Positions 1-12,208 of a stretch of 64,000 bases of DNA are shown here, piece after piece. The stretch covers positions 147,748-211,747 of the forward strand of contig JALIZF010001255.1 in NCBI GenBank assembly GCA_029948255.1. The letters are read 5' to 3'. Origin of the DNA: Telmatactis stephensoni. Taxonomy: Eukaryota; Cnidaria; Anthozoa; Actiniaria; Isophelliidae. Below the pieces are notes generated by a model. It was not told where the DNA came from and did no database searches. It saw nothing but the letters and a program-made list of their open reading frames with translations. Every line of letters starts with the position of its first letter. The first letter of the stretch is position 1. The position numbers and the translations under genes were made by a program.

Positions 1-374
1 TAAGTGGCATGAAATGTTAAAAATCCAGCATCTCAAAGTTGCCTTCTTTGTATCTGTTAACAGACAAAGAAAACCTTTTACGAGTCCACGTTTTTTCTTT
101 TCTTTTAATTTTGTATTCACGAGAAAGGTGACAAACTAGGTAAATGATTTTCTTCAAACGGGAACACGTGAAATTTAATGGATTCTCACTTTAAAAAGCT
201 AAAGTCAGATCTCCCTCAAACAGTTTCGATATTTTAACGGGATTGAAAAATAACCAGTTTATTTCCTAGCGGAATTATTTTTTGTTGTCTGTGAATATTG
301 CGTGACAGGTTTGATGTTTTTTTGATGACGCTTGTTATTGATCCAGCTAAAGTTCTCCACTGTTGAACTTTCAG

Positions 375-472
375 GCAATAATCTTATGCTATGGGGAGAA
401 TTACCAAGTTGTACGGAAGACAATGGAGTACAGGATGGCTTTGATTTCGATATGGAGGAATGCTGCAGATAA
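375..472 (+). CDS. Candidate 3'-terminal coding exon of an unrecognised gene
   Basis: A pyrimidine-rich stretch ending in TTTCAG at 374 is followed by an open frame (two bases completing a split codon, then NNLMLWGELPSCTEDN and an acidic tail ending MEECCR) that stops with TAA at 470-472. The piece is acidic and has three cysteines near its end. Nothing upstream within the window completes it, so the gene would begin left of position 1 on the + strand. An AATAAA at 1228-1233 could end its 3' UTR. No family was recognised, and a chance acceptor in front of a short open frame cannot be excluded. Confidence 0.3.
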
Positions 473-2560
473 AATAATCACCAATTATAATTTTCTTATT
501 AGCAAAGAGTTTAATAGTACGTGACATGATGTCATCACAGACAATTTACGTCAGTGGAATTAATGGCGATTTGAGAGCATATAAAAAAACACAGATTCGT
601 AGATTATTTGCAAAAAAGGGACAACAGTATTTGTATGACTGTTAAATGTTACATAGAAGGAACAAAAACTGTATGAGACACGACGCAGACCCAATATGAA
701 TCTGCCTCGTCAAGCAAGTTTTTGCCAGTCATGCAAAATGTGTCCTAACTCATCTCTCTTGGAATTAGATTTCTGGTAATTAGTTAAGTATTTGCCATTG
801 CTTCACATTTTTGTGATAATGACTTTAGAAAATGAAAATGATTAGGATTCTGCACTTGTATCATCTGCGTTAGTAAAAATTACTGGCCTTTATTTGATGA
901 TACAGATCAGGGACATATATTTATAAAATGTTTGTGGCTACTTTTAATTACTGCAAACTAACAACAAAAATTTCAACCTGTTGAATATGTGAAAAAAAAA
1001 GGTTAGAATACGATAGAATAGCTTAGTTTTCAAAAGTCAAACCTTAAAACAAATGAAACTGAATTTCATTTATCTTACAGAGCTATAAATAGAATTATTT
1101 TGTATATAAAACAATCATAAACTGTTCAGTTATGTGTCATATTAGAATGGTGACAATTAAAAGTTTCATAGTGCTTGTAAATGTAAATATGTTGTCATCT
1201 TTAAAATCAAATAGATATAAAGTATGCAATAAAGTTTATTGCAGTTATTTGCTTTTGTTCATTTTTCTCTTTGGTAGGGTTTAATCTCCTCTGCAGGCAT
1301 CACTGCAGGTTTTCTCTGTCCTTGGGCTTCCTGTTTATGATATTAGTGGAAGACCAGGGGGGAGAGGGAGGATGGGAAGAAATGGATAACCATTGCAAAG
1401 GAAGCCTAATACCTGTTGCCAAAGGAAGCCCAAGGAGTTGCCTGGAGAGGAGGAAACGAAGAAAAAAAATAATTTTTAGCATTTATATAGTGCAAATATC
1501 TCCTGGGGGGGACTCCATTGTAAAAGGATTGGGTATGCTGGTCACATCTCTTAGGGGTGAAAATCATTGAAGTTTAGAGTATTAGCATTTCCTGGTCTCT
1601 CTTACGGTATCAAAAGGGCCCATCACTTATTATCTTGTTCTCAAAAGGAAGACATTTGCCCAACAAAAGCATGTCAACCGTTCAATTTTATGTTCATTAT
1701 CATAATATTCATTAGCTTATCTCTTTGATAGGGATTAAAAATCGTCCAGCCATGCCCTTCTTAAAAGACTTCTCCCCCCTTCCATGAAATATCTATATGT
1801 ATATAATCAAATGTGCTAAGAGGCTAGGTTGAGTTGAGGTCACCATTTCATCCTGGCCTGAGTTCACAATTGACTCCATGATGTCATAGTTTTTGCTTTT
1901 TTGCTCTGGTAGCTTGCACACCAAGTCGGTGTGTGAGCAATTACCACAGGAAGACCAACTGAGGAGCAAATAGACCCACTTATGGAATCAGTCTAAGTTC
2001 ATAACTGAAGGTTGAAACACAGGGCCCCCTAATCAAACATAATTTTTTTAAATAAAGGTAATAAAAATGTACCTAAATCGTCGTTGTTTAGTCTTGTTAT
2101 TTGCGCGTGCATGTGTAATATTCTACTTGGGCTTCCTGTGGAAAGAGCGCGTGCTCTGCCGTTTTTATAAATTAGTGTTGTCAAGGCAAATGGCGCACAA
2201 AAACACATAAATGGTCCCTAGCTTGTTAGGCGCCTTACAACATTTTCCTGTGACAGGAGACTTACACAGGATACCCACGAAGCCTGCGCACGGTGAAGCA
2301 TCACAGGAAGCCCAATGCAAAAAGAATATTCCATATATGCGCGCGCGCAAAAGACTAAAACATTTATGAATGATTAAGTAGTGGGCCCTGTGGTTGAAAC
2401 ATGGAGTGATAATAGTGCAAAGCTGTGCAAGCTCATGCATTTGAAGACATGAAGCCTGGGTGAAGCACTTAGCCCCTTGCTTGGACCACATTTATGATTA
2501 TTCTTTTGTGCGGGCCTAGCGAGCGTGAAATTGGAGCTAAGGCATGTCAATTCGATTAAC
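473..2560. other. Gene-free AT-rich stretch
   Basis: No convincing coding region on either strand. The first part may be the 3' UTR of the exon ending at 472 (poly(A)-type signal AATAAA at 1228-1233). A purine-rich patch lies near 1350-1450 and an alternating GCGCGC run near 2340. Open frames here are short, low in coding character and match nothing recognised. Confidence 0.4.
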
Positions 2561-2566
2561 AATAAA

Positions 2567-3594
2567 TTTATTAGGATGAAACCAATAAACATTTAGAAAG
2601 TAAAGCTTTGGGAAAGCATATATTGTCCTACACATTTTGAAAGGAGAGAAAGAGTGAGAGAGAAAGAGAAAAATAAATAGGACTCAACTAAAACTCCCCC
2701 ATACATTTGCATAATTACATCTTTATAGTATTAAGGATCTTTTCAAAGAAAGCTCCAGTTGGTTTAAAAATGGCTTTTTGTCTCTCCCCCACCTCTGTTA
2801 TTAAAACAAACAAAAATTAAGCAGGGTCAGCTGGAAATGATGAAATAGGAAATATAACTGAACAAAAAATGTCCAATATAGACTCTTTCCAATGCTGATC
2901 TGTGTGGTAATTTTGTTAAAGGAAGTATTTTGATGGTCAAATGGTTCTTGAGCACTGGGGAGTTGTTGAGGCAAGTTGTCCCCAGTAGTGCTGGAATCAC
3001 TCGTTTGTTTTAGTCCAGGGAAAAGAAAACAAAAGAGTTTCCCCAGCTATCATGGGCAACTCTCCTTCAATAAACAGTCCCAAATTATATACTCCAACAA
3101 TAATTATTCATCTGAATATCATGTCCTGGAAATAACTTGACTCTTGGGGATTCCCCATGTATCGTTGTCCAATTCCACAACTAAAGTTAAATGTGAAATT
3201 GTGCAAACCCTCGATTACTATAAACATTTAATGTCATATTAAACGTGGTTAATACATTACCTATACATGTGCACATAGTTCTGTCTACATTTAACATGCT
3301 CTAGACTGAACTAGACTTATATGCTTTGTCAATCATTTTTGCACACATATATATTATATTCCATATAGCTTATAAAATCGACATCGTAAGGCAATGAATT
3401 CTAGATACGAGTATTTATCAAACTGATAGTCTGTACGTATTGTACATTGTTACCACGGATTTGCATGTAAGAGCTGCTAGTACCCCTCATTTGTACACAA
3501 GTCTTTCGCAATGCCAGATTGGAATGTCAGTGATCCCAGGTAGTCTTACAGTGCAAAGCGTTTTTCCATCGCATGGAATACCAGGAAATATATC
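2567..3594 (-). other. Probable 3' UTR of the C/EBP-like gene
   Basis: AT-rich non-coding DNA directly downstream of the bZIP stop codon. A minus-strand AATAAA (TTTATT at 2567-2572 on the + strand) gives a plausible end, implying a 3' UTR of about 1 kb. A transcript would be needed to confirm this. Confidence 0.35.
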
Positions 3595-3984
3595 TTATAC
3601 ATCTTCTTCACGCTCAGTTTTTACTATTACTTGAGGAGAATTGTTTTCATCTGTACTGTTCGACGGATTGCCATTTGCAAAGATGACATTCACTCCTGAA
3701 GTTGGATTCGAAACTCCGCCATTGGCGAATAGCGATCTTAAAACATTGAGTTCTTTTTGCAAAAGTGCAACTTTAATTCGAAGATCTTCATTTTCCTTGG
3801 CGAGATCGTCAACTCTTTGCTTTGTTTCCTCGATTCGTTGTTTTGCTTTTCTTCGACTTTTTCGAACGGCAATATTGTTTCTTTCCCTCTTTTTCATATA
3901 TTCTTCGCCGCCATCTCCCACCTTATCGTTGGACATTGATGGGCACTGTCCGTTCGCTGTTCGCTTTGAATCCGTCTCTGACAT
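3595..3984 (-). CDS. CEBPG: C/EBP-gamma-like bZIP transcription factor
   Basis: Complete single-exon gene of 129 residues. Residues 31-50 form the basic DNA-contact region and contain the C/EBP signature [13 protein letters not shown]. The leucine zipper follows with heptad leucines at 61, 68, 75 and 82. There is only a short polar N-terminus and a Ser/Asn-rich tail ending in an acidic stretch, with no visible transactivation domain. Small size and lack of an activation domain match C/EBP gamma, which acts mainly as a heterodimer partner of other C/EBP and ATF-type bZIP proteins in stress and amino-acid responses. The ATG at 3984 is the first in frame after an upstream region rich in bZIP sites. 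Intronless structure is usual for C/EBP genes. Orthology to gamma rather than another small C/EBP is inferred. Confidence 0.92.
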   Translation of the reverse strand: MSETDSKRTANGQCPSMSNDKVGDGGEEYMKKRERNNIAVRKSRRKAKQRIEETKQRVDDLAKENEDLRIKVALLQKELNVLRSLFANGGVSNPTSGVNVIFANGNPSNSTDENNSPQVIVKTEREEDV

Positions 3985-4051
3985 GATAAAATGTTCTAGA
4001 ATTCTTGATCAAATGCGCTAAAACTCCTTTAGTGTAACTTTCTATGATCAA

Positions 4052-4138
4052 TGACTCACAAAACGAGCTTCTGATAGTTTTGACACTTGCGCAATACTTT
4101 ATCTGGTCCCCAGGCCTCGGACCGTGACATTACGCAAT
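4052..4138. promoter_or_regulatory. Cluster of bZIP sites upstream of the C/EBP-like gene
   Basis: Within about 70-155 bp upstream of the ATG lie TGACTCA (4052-4058, AP-1 consensus), TTGCGCAAT (4087-4095, essentially the ideal C/EBP palindrome) and ATTACGCAAT (4129-4138, a C/EBP/PAR-type hybrid palindrome). The sites are seen directly; that they drive autoregulation of the adjacent bZIP gene is inferred from the known binding preference of C/EBP proteins. Confidence 0.6.
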
Positions 4139-4159
4139 AGTTTCTTTTGTGTCGCAAGA

Positions 4160-7100
4160 TCCGCGGAAATTAATCAAGCAATACGTCTATATTTAACTTA
4201 GAATAAAATAATGATGAAACACTCAAAAGCTTGAAAAAAAATCCGTTTTTTCCGCAGAATGTCTTATTCAGGAATTTCGAAAACAAGTATTTTTTTTATC
4301 TCTGATTTTTTTGCACTAGGTAACATTTGATATTCTATGCATTGCGTGACAGCAAGCACAATATTTATTTGGAAGACGAAAATGTAGTAAAAAAAAACAC
4401 AAAATACATAAAAAATAATTAAAGATGAAAAAATTAGAAATTTCAAAAAATCAAGAATTAGTGTAAGAAATATAGCTAAATATCAATGCTCTTGGCCAAG
4501 ATTCATTAATTAATTCAAATTTAACAGTTTTCTTTGTTATATGGCTTATATCCCAAGTTATAATCAAGGATATTATCCAGATAAAGCCCAGGGATTAAAA
4601 TTTTGTTGAAAAAAAATCTTTTGATAAATGACTGTGGGATTTGAGCCCAAGACTTATAGTAACTAAATACATTGTATTCACAAATGTGTAGTTCCAGAAA
4701 ATATCCATACCCCACCATGGAAGGATTTGGAAATTCTGGATGGGAGGGGGGTCAGAGAAATAACAAAATTACAGAGTTTGTATGGAAGAAAAATGCAAGT
4801 TCCAGAGGATAGGGGGGTCCATTTACAAATTCCCTCCGTGGTGGGGGTAGAGATATTTCCTGAACTCCACAATGTTTTCCAAAATCAGTGTAACAAATCT
4901 CCAGAGGATTTTGTTTTTTTGTGTGTGTGAGCATCCCTGGGAATAAGGACAGTAAAACAAACAAACAAAATAAAAGCTATTCATTTCTTTAGAGGCTATC
5001 AACTGTGGACCGAGATCTAACTGAATAGCTATGAGTACTGTAATAAATTGACCCTAAATTTTTTGTATTCATTGTTGAGAGAGTAAAAGCAGGAAATAAA
5101 TGAACAAAGGAAAAAAAAAAGGAGAAAATTAATAAAAAATTTAATGAAAGGGAGGAAGGAAGAAAGAAAGATAGAGAGAGAGAGGAAGGAAGGAAGGAAG
5201 GAAGGAAAGAAGGAAGGAAGGAAACAAAAATAATGATTTTCTTTACTGCCAACTGCTTCAGTTATATTTTTCACTTTATTGTTACTCTCTTCAAATCCAA
5301 ACTACATTACATGTACATTTCAATATTTACATTGAAATAATAAATTCCAAACAACTCTTACATCCAAATCCAAAATATACATCTCTAAATTCTATTATAT
5401 CCATGGAATGTACTAATTTGACCAAAAACTGCCAATTAAGTAATTTATTGATGAACAAAAAATAAATGATTGCCTTGGGGAGGAATTAGGATGTATACAG
5501 GGAGATGCAAAATCTAGATTTAAAATGGTCGATAATAACTATTTACTGGCATTTCGAGCCTTAGCAGTAGTATAATTTTATTTCAGCAGGATAAACCATT
5601 CAGAAAATTACAAAGAATTAACTGTTATCAACTGGTGCCCTAAATAAAATTATAAATGCCTTGGCCCTTCATCGTTTTTTTTTAATTAGATTTTATACAC
5701 AATAGACCTCTTTACCTTTGTTTTTTGTTGTCCTATTTCATATTGTGTGGGATGTCACTTTTGGGAGTTGATTCTTTCATATGTAAATATTTTCACATGT
5801 TCATCATAAAAGAGCAATTCTCAAGGGAATATTGTTGCATGGTCTGAAATGGGCAATTTGCATATGAAGTTAAAGAGGTCTATTCTCAGTTCGCTTGAAT
5901 GCCAACCAAAAATAGATTTAAGGTGTGGCTAAAGTTTTCTAAATACAGTAAATGTATGGATTATAAAACCCCAGCCTTGACTCAAATCTATTCTTACATG
6001 GTCAGTCATGCAAATTTGGAAAGGTCTTTTAATATATCTCTATTTAAAGAAATCCTAACTATTGATAATAAATATTTTAAGAGTTACTGCTAAAATTATT
6101 TTCTGAGAAAACTTAGAACTGTATCCCTTTAAATGTGTATCCAAACTATACAAATTAATTGTGGCAGTTCTTGTTGACGTCATTGGTCATACAACTGCAA
6201 TATGAAAAAAGTTTTGATCATTAGATGTATGATTATGTAGCTAAAGTTTTAATGTGGCTAAAGGAAATTTAGGCAAAGTTAAAAATCGAGGCATGCTGGC
6301 CAGCAGTCTCTTGCGTGAATGTGCAGGGTGCCCCTAAGCCATGCAGGGCCCTCACATGTGGCTATACTTGTGCTGCATGGTAGCCGATGCATCCCTCTTG
6401 TGGATTGTCACAGATACATCCTTACAGATTATAGTGGATCCATAGCTTACTTGAGCATTGCACCCAAGTCCAACCTCATCAGTGCCGATGAGTTTAACAC
6501 TTTATAATAACAGCTTATATCACAACACTAGTTATCAAATCTTGGAGACACTAGATGAAAGGACGAGTCAAAGCAAGCCTCTGAATGCAATTGTTAAAAG
6601 ATGTATGAAAGTGCCTGGAAAAAGATTTTGATGCAAAAGTAGTACAGCTAACTTACAAATTTATTGTATGGAACATGTACTTGACTTATAAATATACCAC
6701 TTCAATTAAATGTGCTAGTGCAGTCCACACAAGTGCTTTTCTCAGTTTTTATACTTTATATAATTAAGTGAAGTGCTTATATTTCCAAGTACACATCTGC
6801 ATATTATATCAATAATTATTATCAATGTGGAAATGTCAAAACTGGCAACTGAAACTGGTTAACTTTAAATGTTTAATACTTGGTTTATTAAGCTGTTACT
6901 GTGATGTTTTTCTGGTGTTATGGATCATGGGTGATGATTGGCCTATAATGAAATTGCATTAAAGCAAAATAAAAAATAAAGAAATAAACATGTACAGTAA
7001 TATGTATATATGTGCTTTGGTATTACATTTATGCAACATAATATAATATTCATAGTTAGGAGTCATTGATTAATGAACATCTACACAAAGGAAACATACT

Positions 7101-7470
7101 GCAAAGTCACATATGGGCATGACTGGTATAATTTTTATACTGTTGGCCATTAGTGATGAGAGCACTAACAAGTCACCTCTATGGATGAGGTTTGAACAAA
7201 ATTTGGACTTGAACCTTCATCTGAAGGATGATGTCAGTGATATCACTTTAAAGTTTTACTTTTAATTTAATTCACATACTATTCAAATGTTATCTCAAGT
7301 ATACTCTGCACTTGGACGAAGTTTGTTTTTGTTTCACAATGCTGGACAAATTCCCAAATTAGGAAATTAGCATATTGAGGTGGTTTAACCTTTCCATTGA
7401 CTGCCACTCATATGAAAACCACTCTTACTAGTTCAATGTCTACTATAATAAAGTCTTTACATTTAAAGTT
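4160..7470. other. Intergenic region with microsatellite and a small inverted-repeat element
   Basis: No gene recognised. Contains a GGAA/GAAA-type purine array at about 5141-5224 and a possible MITE at about 5702-5884 bounded by an inverted repeat (ATAGACCTCTTTA on the left, TAAAGAGGTCTAT on the right). The part nearest 7470 should hold the 3' UTR of the transporter gene; AATAAA-like and TTTATT runs are abundant, so its end cannot be fixed. Confidence 0.45.
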
Positions 7471-10400
7471 TCAGACATTGGGCTGTTTTCCAGCAGCAGT
7501 AGAAACTTCTTTAGTCTCCTCACCTTTAGCTCCACTAACTTCCTTGTCAAAAGTTTTCTTCATTTCCGAGTGACGCACATATGTGTAAGCTAATGAACCA
7601 CCAAGTACAAGTACGTTACTTAACCACCACAGGGCCGTCTTTATCTCACTAAAGTATGTTACAGAAATGATTGTTTGTACACAAGCTTTGGCCGTCCCAC
7701 TGATGTTATGTGTCAAAGGACTAGTCACTTTGATCTGTAGCCCAGTCATATATCCAATAGCGATACCAAATATACCACCCATCGTCATCATAAACCAAAA
7801 GTACCCTGAGCCAAGCTTAGGAAACACTATAACCTCTTTAATTTCACCCAAGACGGCCATTAATGGGACAAATAGGAAGCAGGCATTAAAGTTATTGTAA
7901 AGTTGTAGACGCCAGATATTGTTTTCAACAACAGGAATAACTTTCTTAGTATAAATTGCATTGAGGGATACACATAAACTCGCTAGTATACCAAATAGTA
8001 CACCAGAGTAAGATATCTTGGTAGTAGTGCCCTCTTGGTCAACGCCCATCAAAAATCCACCAATGATGATCAAGCAGCAGAAAATCGCTTTGATAGATGT
8101 CTTTTGGCCAAGAATCACATATGTACAGATCTGGTTTAAGATAAAAACACCTTGATAAGGATACTTCTTGAAACAGATTCAGAGAGGCTTAAAGTATATG
8201 CACAGTCAAAACAAAGCATGGAAATGACAAAAATGTTGAATAACTTAGCTGCACAATACAGTACTGACAGTCAAAGAAAGGTGCAGTCCACTGCTTACTG
8301 ATAAGCAAGGGTGTCCAACAGACTGAGAGCACCAGTCTGTCACCTTTGTGGTGTAAATTTGTAACTGTCTCATAATGAAAGCACCCTCATATACATTCAT
8401 TTCCATCATGTTGAGCTGTGCCTCTTTCCAATTCAGCACTTGTGCTGCAAGGAACGGTGATGAGCTACCCCAAATTCATTTATTTATTATATGAAAGCTG
8501 CTCTGGTATCAATTCTCATGGCAGAATTTTGCAACAAAAGAATTTTACAACAAATTAGCTATTACATGTTATAATGTACATATATAATTTGTAATTTGTG
8601 TTTACTTACAACATTGAAAACTGTAGTCAATGATCTCCCAACATTGTAGAAGGAAACACCAAGATTTTTAAGACAAAGATTATTGAATGTAATCATGCCA
8701 ACAAAAACAACTGACAAAGGCAGAACCTAGAACAAGATAATAAAAGAGTACATTACCTACACATTGCTACATGTAAGTATAGTAAATAATTGTAGGTTTG
8801 TTTGAGATGGCCAAAGTAATTTTAAATATTGTCAGTAGCTATACCTGTTTGGCAATTGACAAATCAATCACAAAAGCAGGAAATGTATCAATCCATGGAT
8901 ACTTATCACCAAGGAGACTCAAGAGAAACAAACAAACTACGGACACTACACATTGGAACCATGTTACAAAGAGGGGGGCATCAAGCTGTAAAAACAAAAG
9001 CAAATGCATTAATAATGTAAACAATGTACTCAACAAAACAAACGGCCTAATACTCTTGGTTTGGCTGTTATATGTAAGACACCCTAAGGGCCATTATATG
9101 ATTGGTGTAATAGTTCATGTAGAAAGTATTAGGTCATAGACATTCTTATGTCTTTATAGACATTTTTATTGCCATGAATTGGATGTTGTATATTTCCAAA
9201 ATAATGAACGTAGAAGCACCAATGAAATAATACACTTATAAACACTTATTTGGTTGGTTTATATTTATTAGATAGCCATTATGGCCCACCCTAATACTAC
9301 AGGGTGGACACACCCTCAAGCCCATTATTTGGGTGGTACATATTTGCTTTACTTCTACTTTATTTTACTACAGGGTGGACACACCCTCAAGCCCATTATT
9401 TGGGTGGTACATATTTGCTTTAAGGTATTAGGGCCCAGACACACTTAAGCCAATGATTGGTTGAAGTGTATATTAATTATGGTTCAATTTTTATTCTATT
9501 AGGAGTTAATTATTTATTGTTAATTAATTAGTTTATTAATTAATTATTATTTTTTATTTATTACTAGGTTTGTTTTAGCAGTGCGCATATGAGCATATCC
9601 ATATGAAATATGCGCGTTATAAATATTAAATTATTATTATTATTATTATTATCTTTGGTTCAATTTATATTTTCCTTTCTTTTATACTCATTATCATACA
9701 AGAAAAAGCAGAGGAAATAGAAATTGAACCATGGATGAACTTGAAGCACAACATTGTAGAGTGAGTGTTGTGACGTGAGTATACGTGTGAGAATGGCATG
9801 AGCGAGTGTGGTCAAGTGGTTGTGTATGTCAGTTCAAGTCAGGAAAGCTTACTAGAGAGTCATTTTGTTGTTGTATAAATAAAAATTTAATTGTCTATCA
9901 CACTCATGACCAAAGGAACTTATACTACAACATATTACTAACACCAGGAGGCTTTTGTGACCAGCCTTTGCCATGTACCCATGCACCTGCAACAGATTAG
10001 ACAGTACACCTTCTACCCACTAACCATTCCATCTTGAGATATATTAAGGTGTTTTCAAAGTGTACTATAAACTACCTGGTCATGTTATGATAAATAACTA
10101 TACCTTACAAAGTCAAAGTCTACATTACAAAGTTCTACAGTGCAATGCAATAAACAAAACGTGTATACTTACAGTACACATACAACATCAACAGAAGTTA
10201 AACAAATAATAGACATTTACAAACACTCACAGAACCTTAAAAATTAAACATGCAAATAAATTCACATATTTTCAGACCAAACAAAACTGCAAAAGTGATT
10301 TCTAATACCTTCAAATCTGGGCTGCTAAGTAAATACTTATTCAGAAACACCAAGGAAATAGAGATTATCCTAGAAGTACACAAATAAAGATATCAACACA

Positions 10401-10612
10401 TATTGTCCGTGATCTCTTCGTTGTGACACGGTGGGGAATTCAACTCCTCCAAACTTTGCAACGTGGCGACTCATAAATTAGCATTTCTCTCAGAAAATTC
10501 TCCAATTTTTTAAACCAACAAACCAACAAAAATTATCACTATATACAACTTACCAATAGCCAGCAACGACGGTTGTGATCTTCAAGGTTCCTCTTAGAAA
10601 AGATTCTGTCAT
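7471..10612 (-). CDS. SLC35C1: GDP-fucose transporter 1 (SLC35C1), five exons
   Basis: Coding exons on the minus strand: 10554-10612, 10309-10369, 8845-8985, 8610-8726, 7471-8130, giving 345 residues. All junctions are GT-AG and the phases agree (the first intron splits a Trp codon). The protein is a multi-pass nucleotide-sugar transporter of the Golgi membrane that exchanges GMP for GDP-fucose, supplying lumenal fucosyltransferases. Family landmarks in order: [84 protein letters not shown] and [14 protein letters not shown], all close to human SLC35C1. The length is slightly shorter than human (364) because of a shorter N-terminus, and the cytosolic tail is Lys/Glu-rich. Start chosen at the only ATG joining in frame to the second exon. 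It is divergently paired with CTU2. Intron 2 holds an inverted-repeat element and intron 4 a SINE fragment. Confidence 0.95.
8290..8475 (+). mobile_element. tRNA-derived SINE copy, internally deleted
   Basis: Starts with the same head as the longer copy at 12.5 kb (GCAAGGGTG then GAGAGCACC, A-box like) and jumps to the same 3' part (CGTAATGAAAGC-like, then GGTGATGAGCTACCCCAAAT and an AT-rich tail). The middle, including the B-box, is missing. Lies in intron 4 of SLC35C1, antisense to the gene. Confidence 0.7.
9071..9475. mobile_element. MITE-like repeat with internal 58-bp duplication
   Basis: Related ends around GGCCATTATATGATTGG and AGCCAATGATTGG flank a segment in which about 58 bp (TACTACAGGGTGGACACACC onward) is repeated almost perfectly at about 9294-9352 and 9365-9422. 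Non-coding; sits in intron 2 of SLC35C1. Confidence 0.45.
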
Positions 10613-10870
10613 TTTGGACAAAACCTCTTGAAACTTTTTTATACTCAACCAGATTTGAATGACTTCGATCGAATGAAGGAAGCGGTATGAGCCTGCGGTG
10701 ATTACCGCTGGTCATTGCCTTGGTAACCAGGCCGTATAGTAGAAAGTGGAGAAATTACACAAAATTTCGTGCTTTGAAAAACTCTCTTTTTCACGCCGAT
10801 AACAGCATCGATTGGGTTTATAGGACTTAACAGTGTTTAAAGAAGACGTTTACAAGATAAAATCTCAAAA
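10613..10870. promoter_or_regulatory. Bidirectional promoter of SLC35C1 and CTU2 with an X-box
   Basis: Only 258 bp separate the two divergent start codons, so the 5' UTRs and promoters of both genes must lie here. ATTGCCTTGGTAAC at 10714-10727 differs at two of fourteen positions from the RFX X-box form GTTGCC-AT-GGTAAC, and a dyad AGCGGTA...TACCGCT lies just before it. No convincing TATA box is seen. Confidence 0.6.
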
Positions 10871-12208
10871 ATGTGCAACATCGAAGAAGACGATGTTCCA
10901 ATTGCGAATCCCCCACGTGTTTCGATACAAGAAGATCGAGTTTGTATGAAATGTTCCAAATCTCAAGCAGTTGTTTTGGTTCGATTGAACGACCCACTAT
11001 GTAAATCCTGTTTTATGACCTACTTTACCCATAAATTCCGCGCAACGATTGGTAAATCAAGAGTTATTCGCCACGAAGATAAAGTTTTGCTTGCTGTGTC
11101 TGGTGGGCCATGCTCACTGGCCATGTTGAAAATGGTAGGAGAGGGACTGAGTGAAAATGTCGCAAGAAAGTTCCGGTATATTCCTGGTGTTGTCTACATT
11201 GATGAAGGAGTCGTTTTGGGTTTGGGTGAGCAAGAAAGAAACGAGATAAAGCAGGGGATAAAAGACTTTGTAGTTGAAAATGGGAATTTTGATTTTCATG
11301 AAGCAAAGTTGGAAGATCTCTTCACATCCAGTAGTTTACAAGATGACAAAGATACAGAAAATTCTACTGCAGAAAAACTTAAACACTGCTTCAATTCAGT
11401 GACTTCATTAACAGCCAAAGAAGACCTCTTAAAGACCCTGCGACAACAACTTCTTGTTAAAGTAGCCTTGAAAGCTAGTTATCCCAAAATCATGGTTGGA
11501 GACAGTGCATCACGAATCTCCGTCCGTCTTCTCTCTAGTGTATCTCAGGGAAGAGGAGAGGCATTGTCTTATGATACTGGCTTTATTGACAGTCGTCATG
11601 GAGATGTCATGATATTAAGACCAATGAGAGAGTTTGTTGCCAAGGAGGTTTCCCTTTACAACTTTTTTCAAGGCATTGAAGCACTCAATATCCCAACATT
11701 AGCAACAAAAGCTGGCCCTTATGCAAGTATTGATAGACTTACAGAGCAGTTTGTTAGTGGATTACAAGCACAGCTACCATCTACTGTTAATACAATCTTC
11801 AGAACTGGGGATAAACTTACTGTTAAGGGAACCAAAGATTCAGCAAATAATTGTTCTCTTTGTGGGATCCCTGTGGAATTGTCCTTTGAACATACTACTG
11901 ATGAACTAAAGCAGCTAAAGTTGAAGGACAACACCAAAGAACTGCCTGGAAAAGGCTCAGGGGACTGTAATAATGCATCTGATGATGTTATTTCATCCCA
12001 AAATAGTTGTTGTGGTGGTGCAATGTGTTCAAATGTGTCAGAAAAACCCAATTTTACTGAAACTCTTTGCTATGGATGCTCTTTGACTGTAAAAGACATG
12101 AAAGAAGGATTTGATGTTTTGCCTTTGTTTGCTAAAGAATCAGCTCATAGACAATTGAACCAATCAGAGATGAAAGAACAAATTAGTGACTTTTTACTTG
12201 AGAATTGA
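10871..12208 (+). CDS. CTU2: Cytoplasmic tRNA 2-thiolation protein 2 (CTU2/NCS2)
   Basis: Complete, intronless, 445 residues (human about 515, yeast Ncs2 493). With CTU1 and the sulfur carrier URM1 it makes the 2-thio group of 5-methoxycarbonylmethyl-2-thiouridine at wobble U34 of Lys, Glu and Gln tRNAs in the cytosol. N-terminal zinc-type pairs CMKC (25-28) and CKSC (44-47) precede the family motif SCFMTYFTHKFRATIGKSRV. The PP-loop position reads AVSGGPCSLAML (75-86), so SGGxDS is degraded to SGGPCS, as expected for the non-catalytic CTU2 subunit. Further conserved blocks are SISVRLLSSVSQGRGE-like and LRPMREFVAKEV. The C-terminal cysteines CSLC and CYGC complete the metal-binding pattern. 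The first ATG is used; the reading frame is uninterrupted. Divergent partner of SLC35C1. Confidence 0.96.
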   Translation: MCNIEEDDVPIANPPRVSIQEDRVCMKCSKSQAVVLVRLNDPLCKSCFMTYFTHKFRATIGKSRVIRHEDKVLLAVSGGPCSLAMLKMVGEGLSENVARKFRYIPGVVYIDEGVVLGLGEQERNEIKQGIKDFVVENGNFDFHEAKLEDLFTSSSLQDDKDTENSTAEKLKHCFNSVTSLTAKEDLLKTLRQQLLVKVALKASYPKIMVGDSASRISVRLLSSVSQGRGEALSYDTGFIDSRHGDVMILRPMREFVAKEVSLYNFFQGIEALNIPTLATKAGPYASIDRLTEQFVSGLQAQLPSTVNTIFRTGDKLTVKGTKDSANNCSLCGIPVELSFEHTTDELKQLKLKDNTKELPGKGSGDCNNASDDVISSQNSCCGGAMCSNVSEKPNFTETLCYGCSLTVKDMKEGFDVLPLFAKESAHRQLNQSEMKEQISDFLLEN

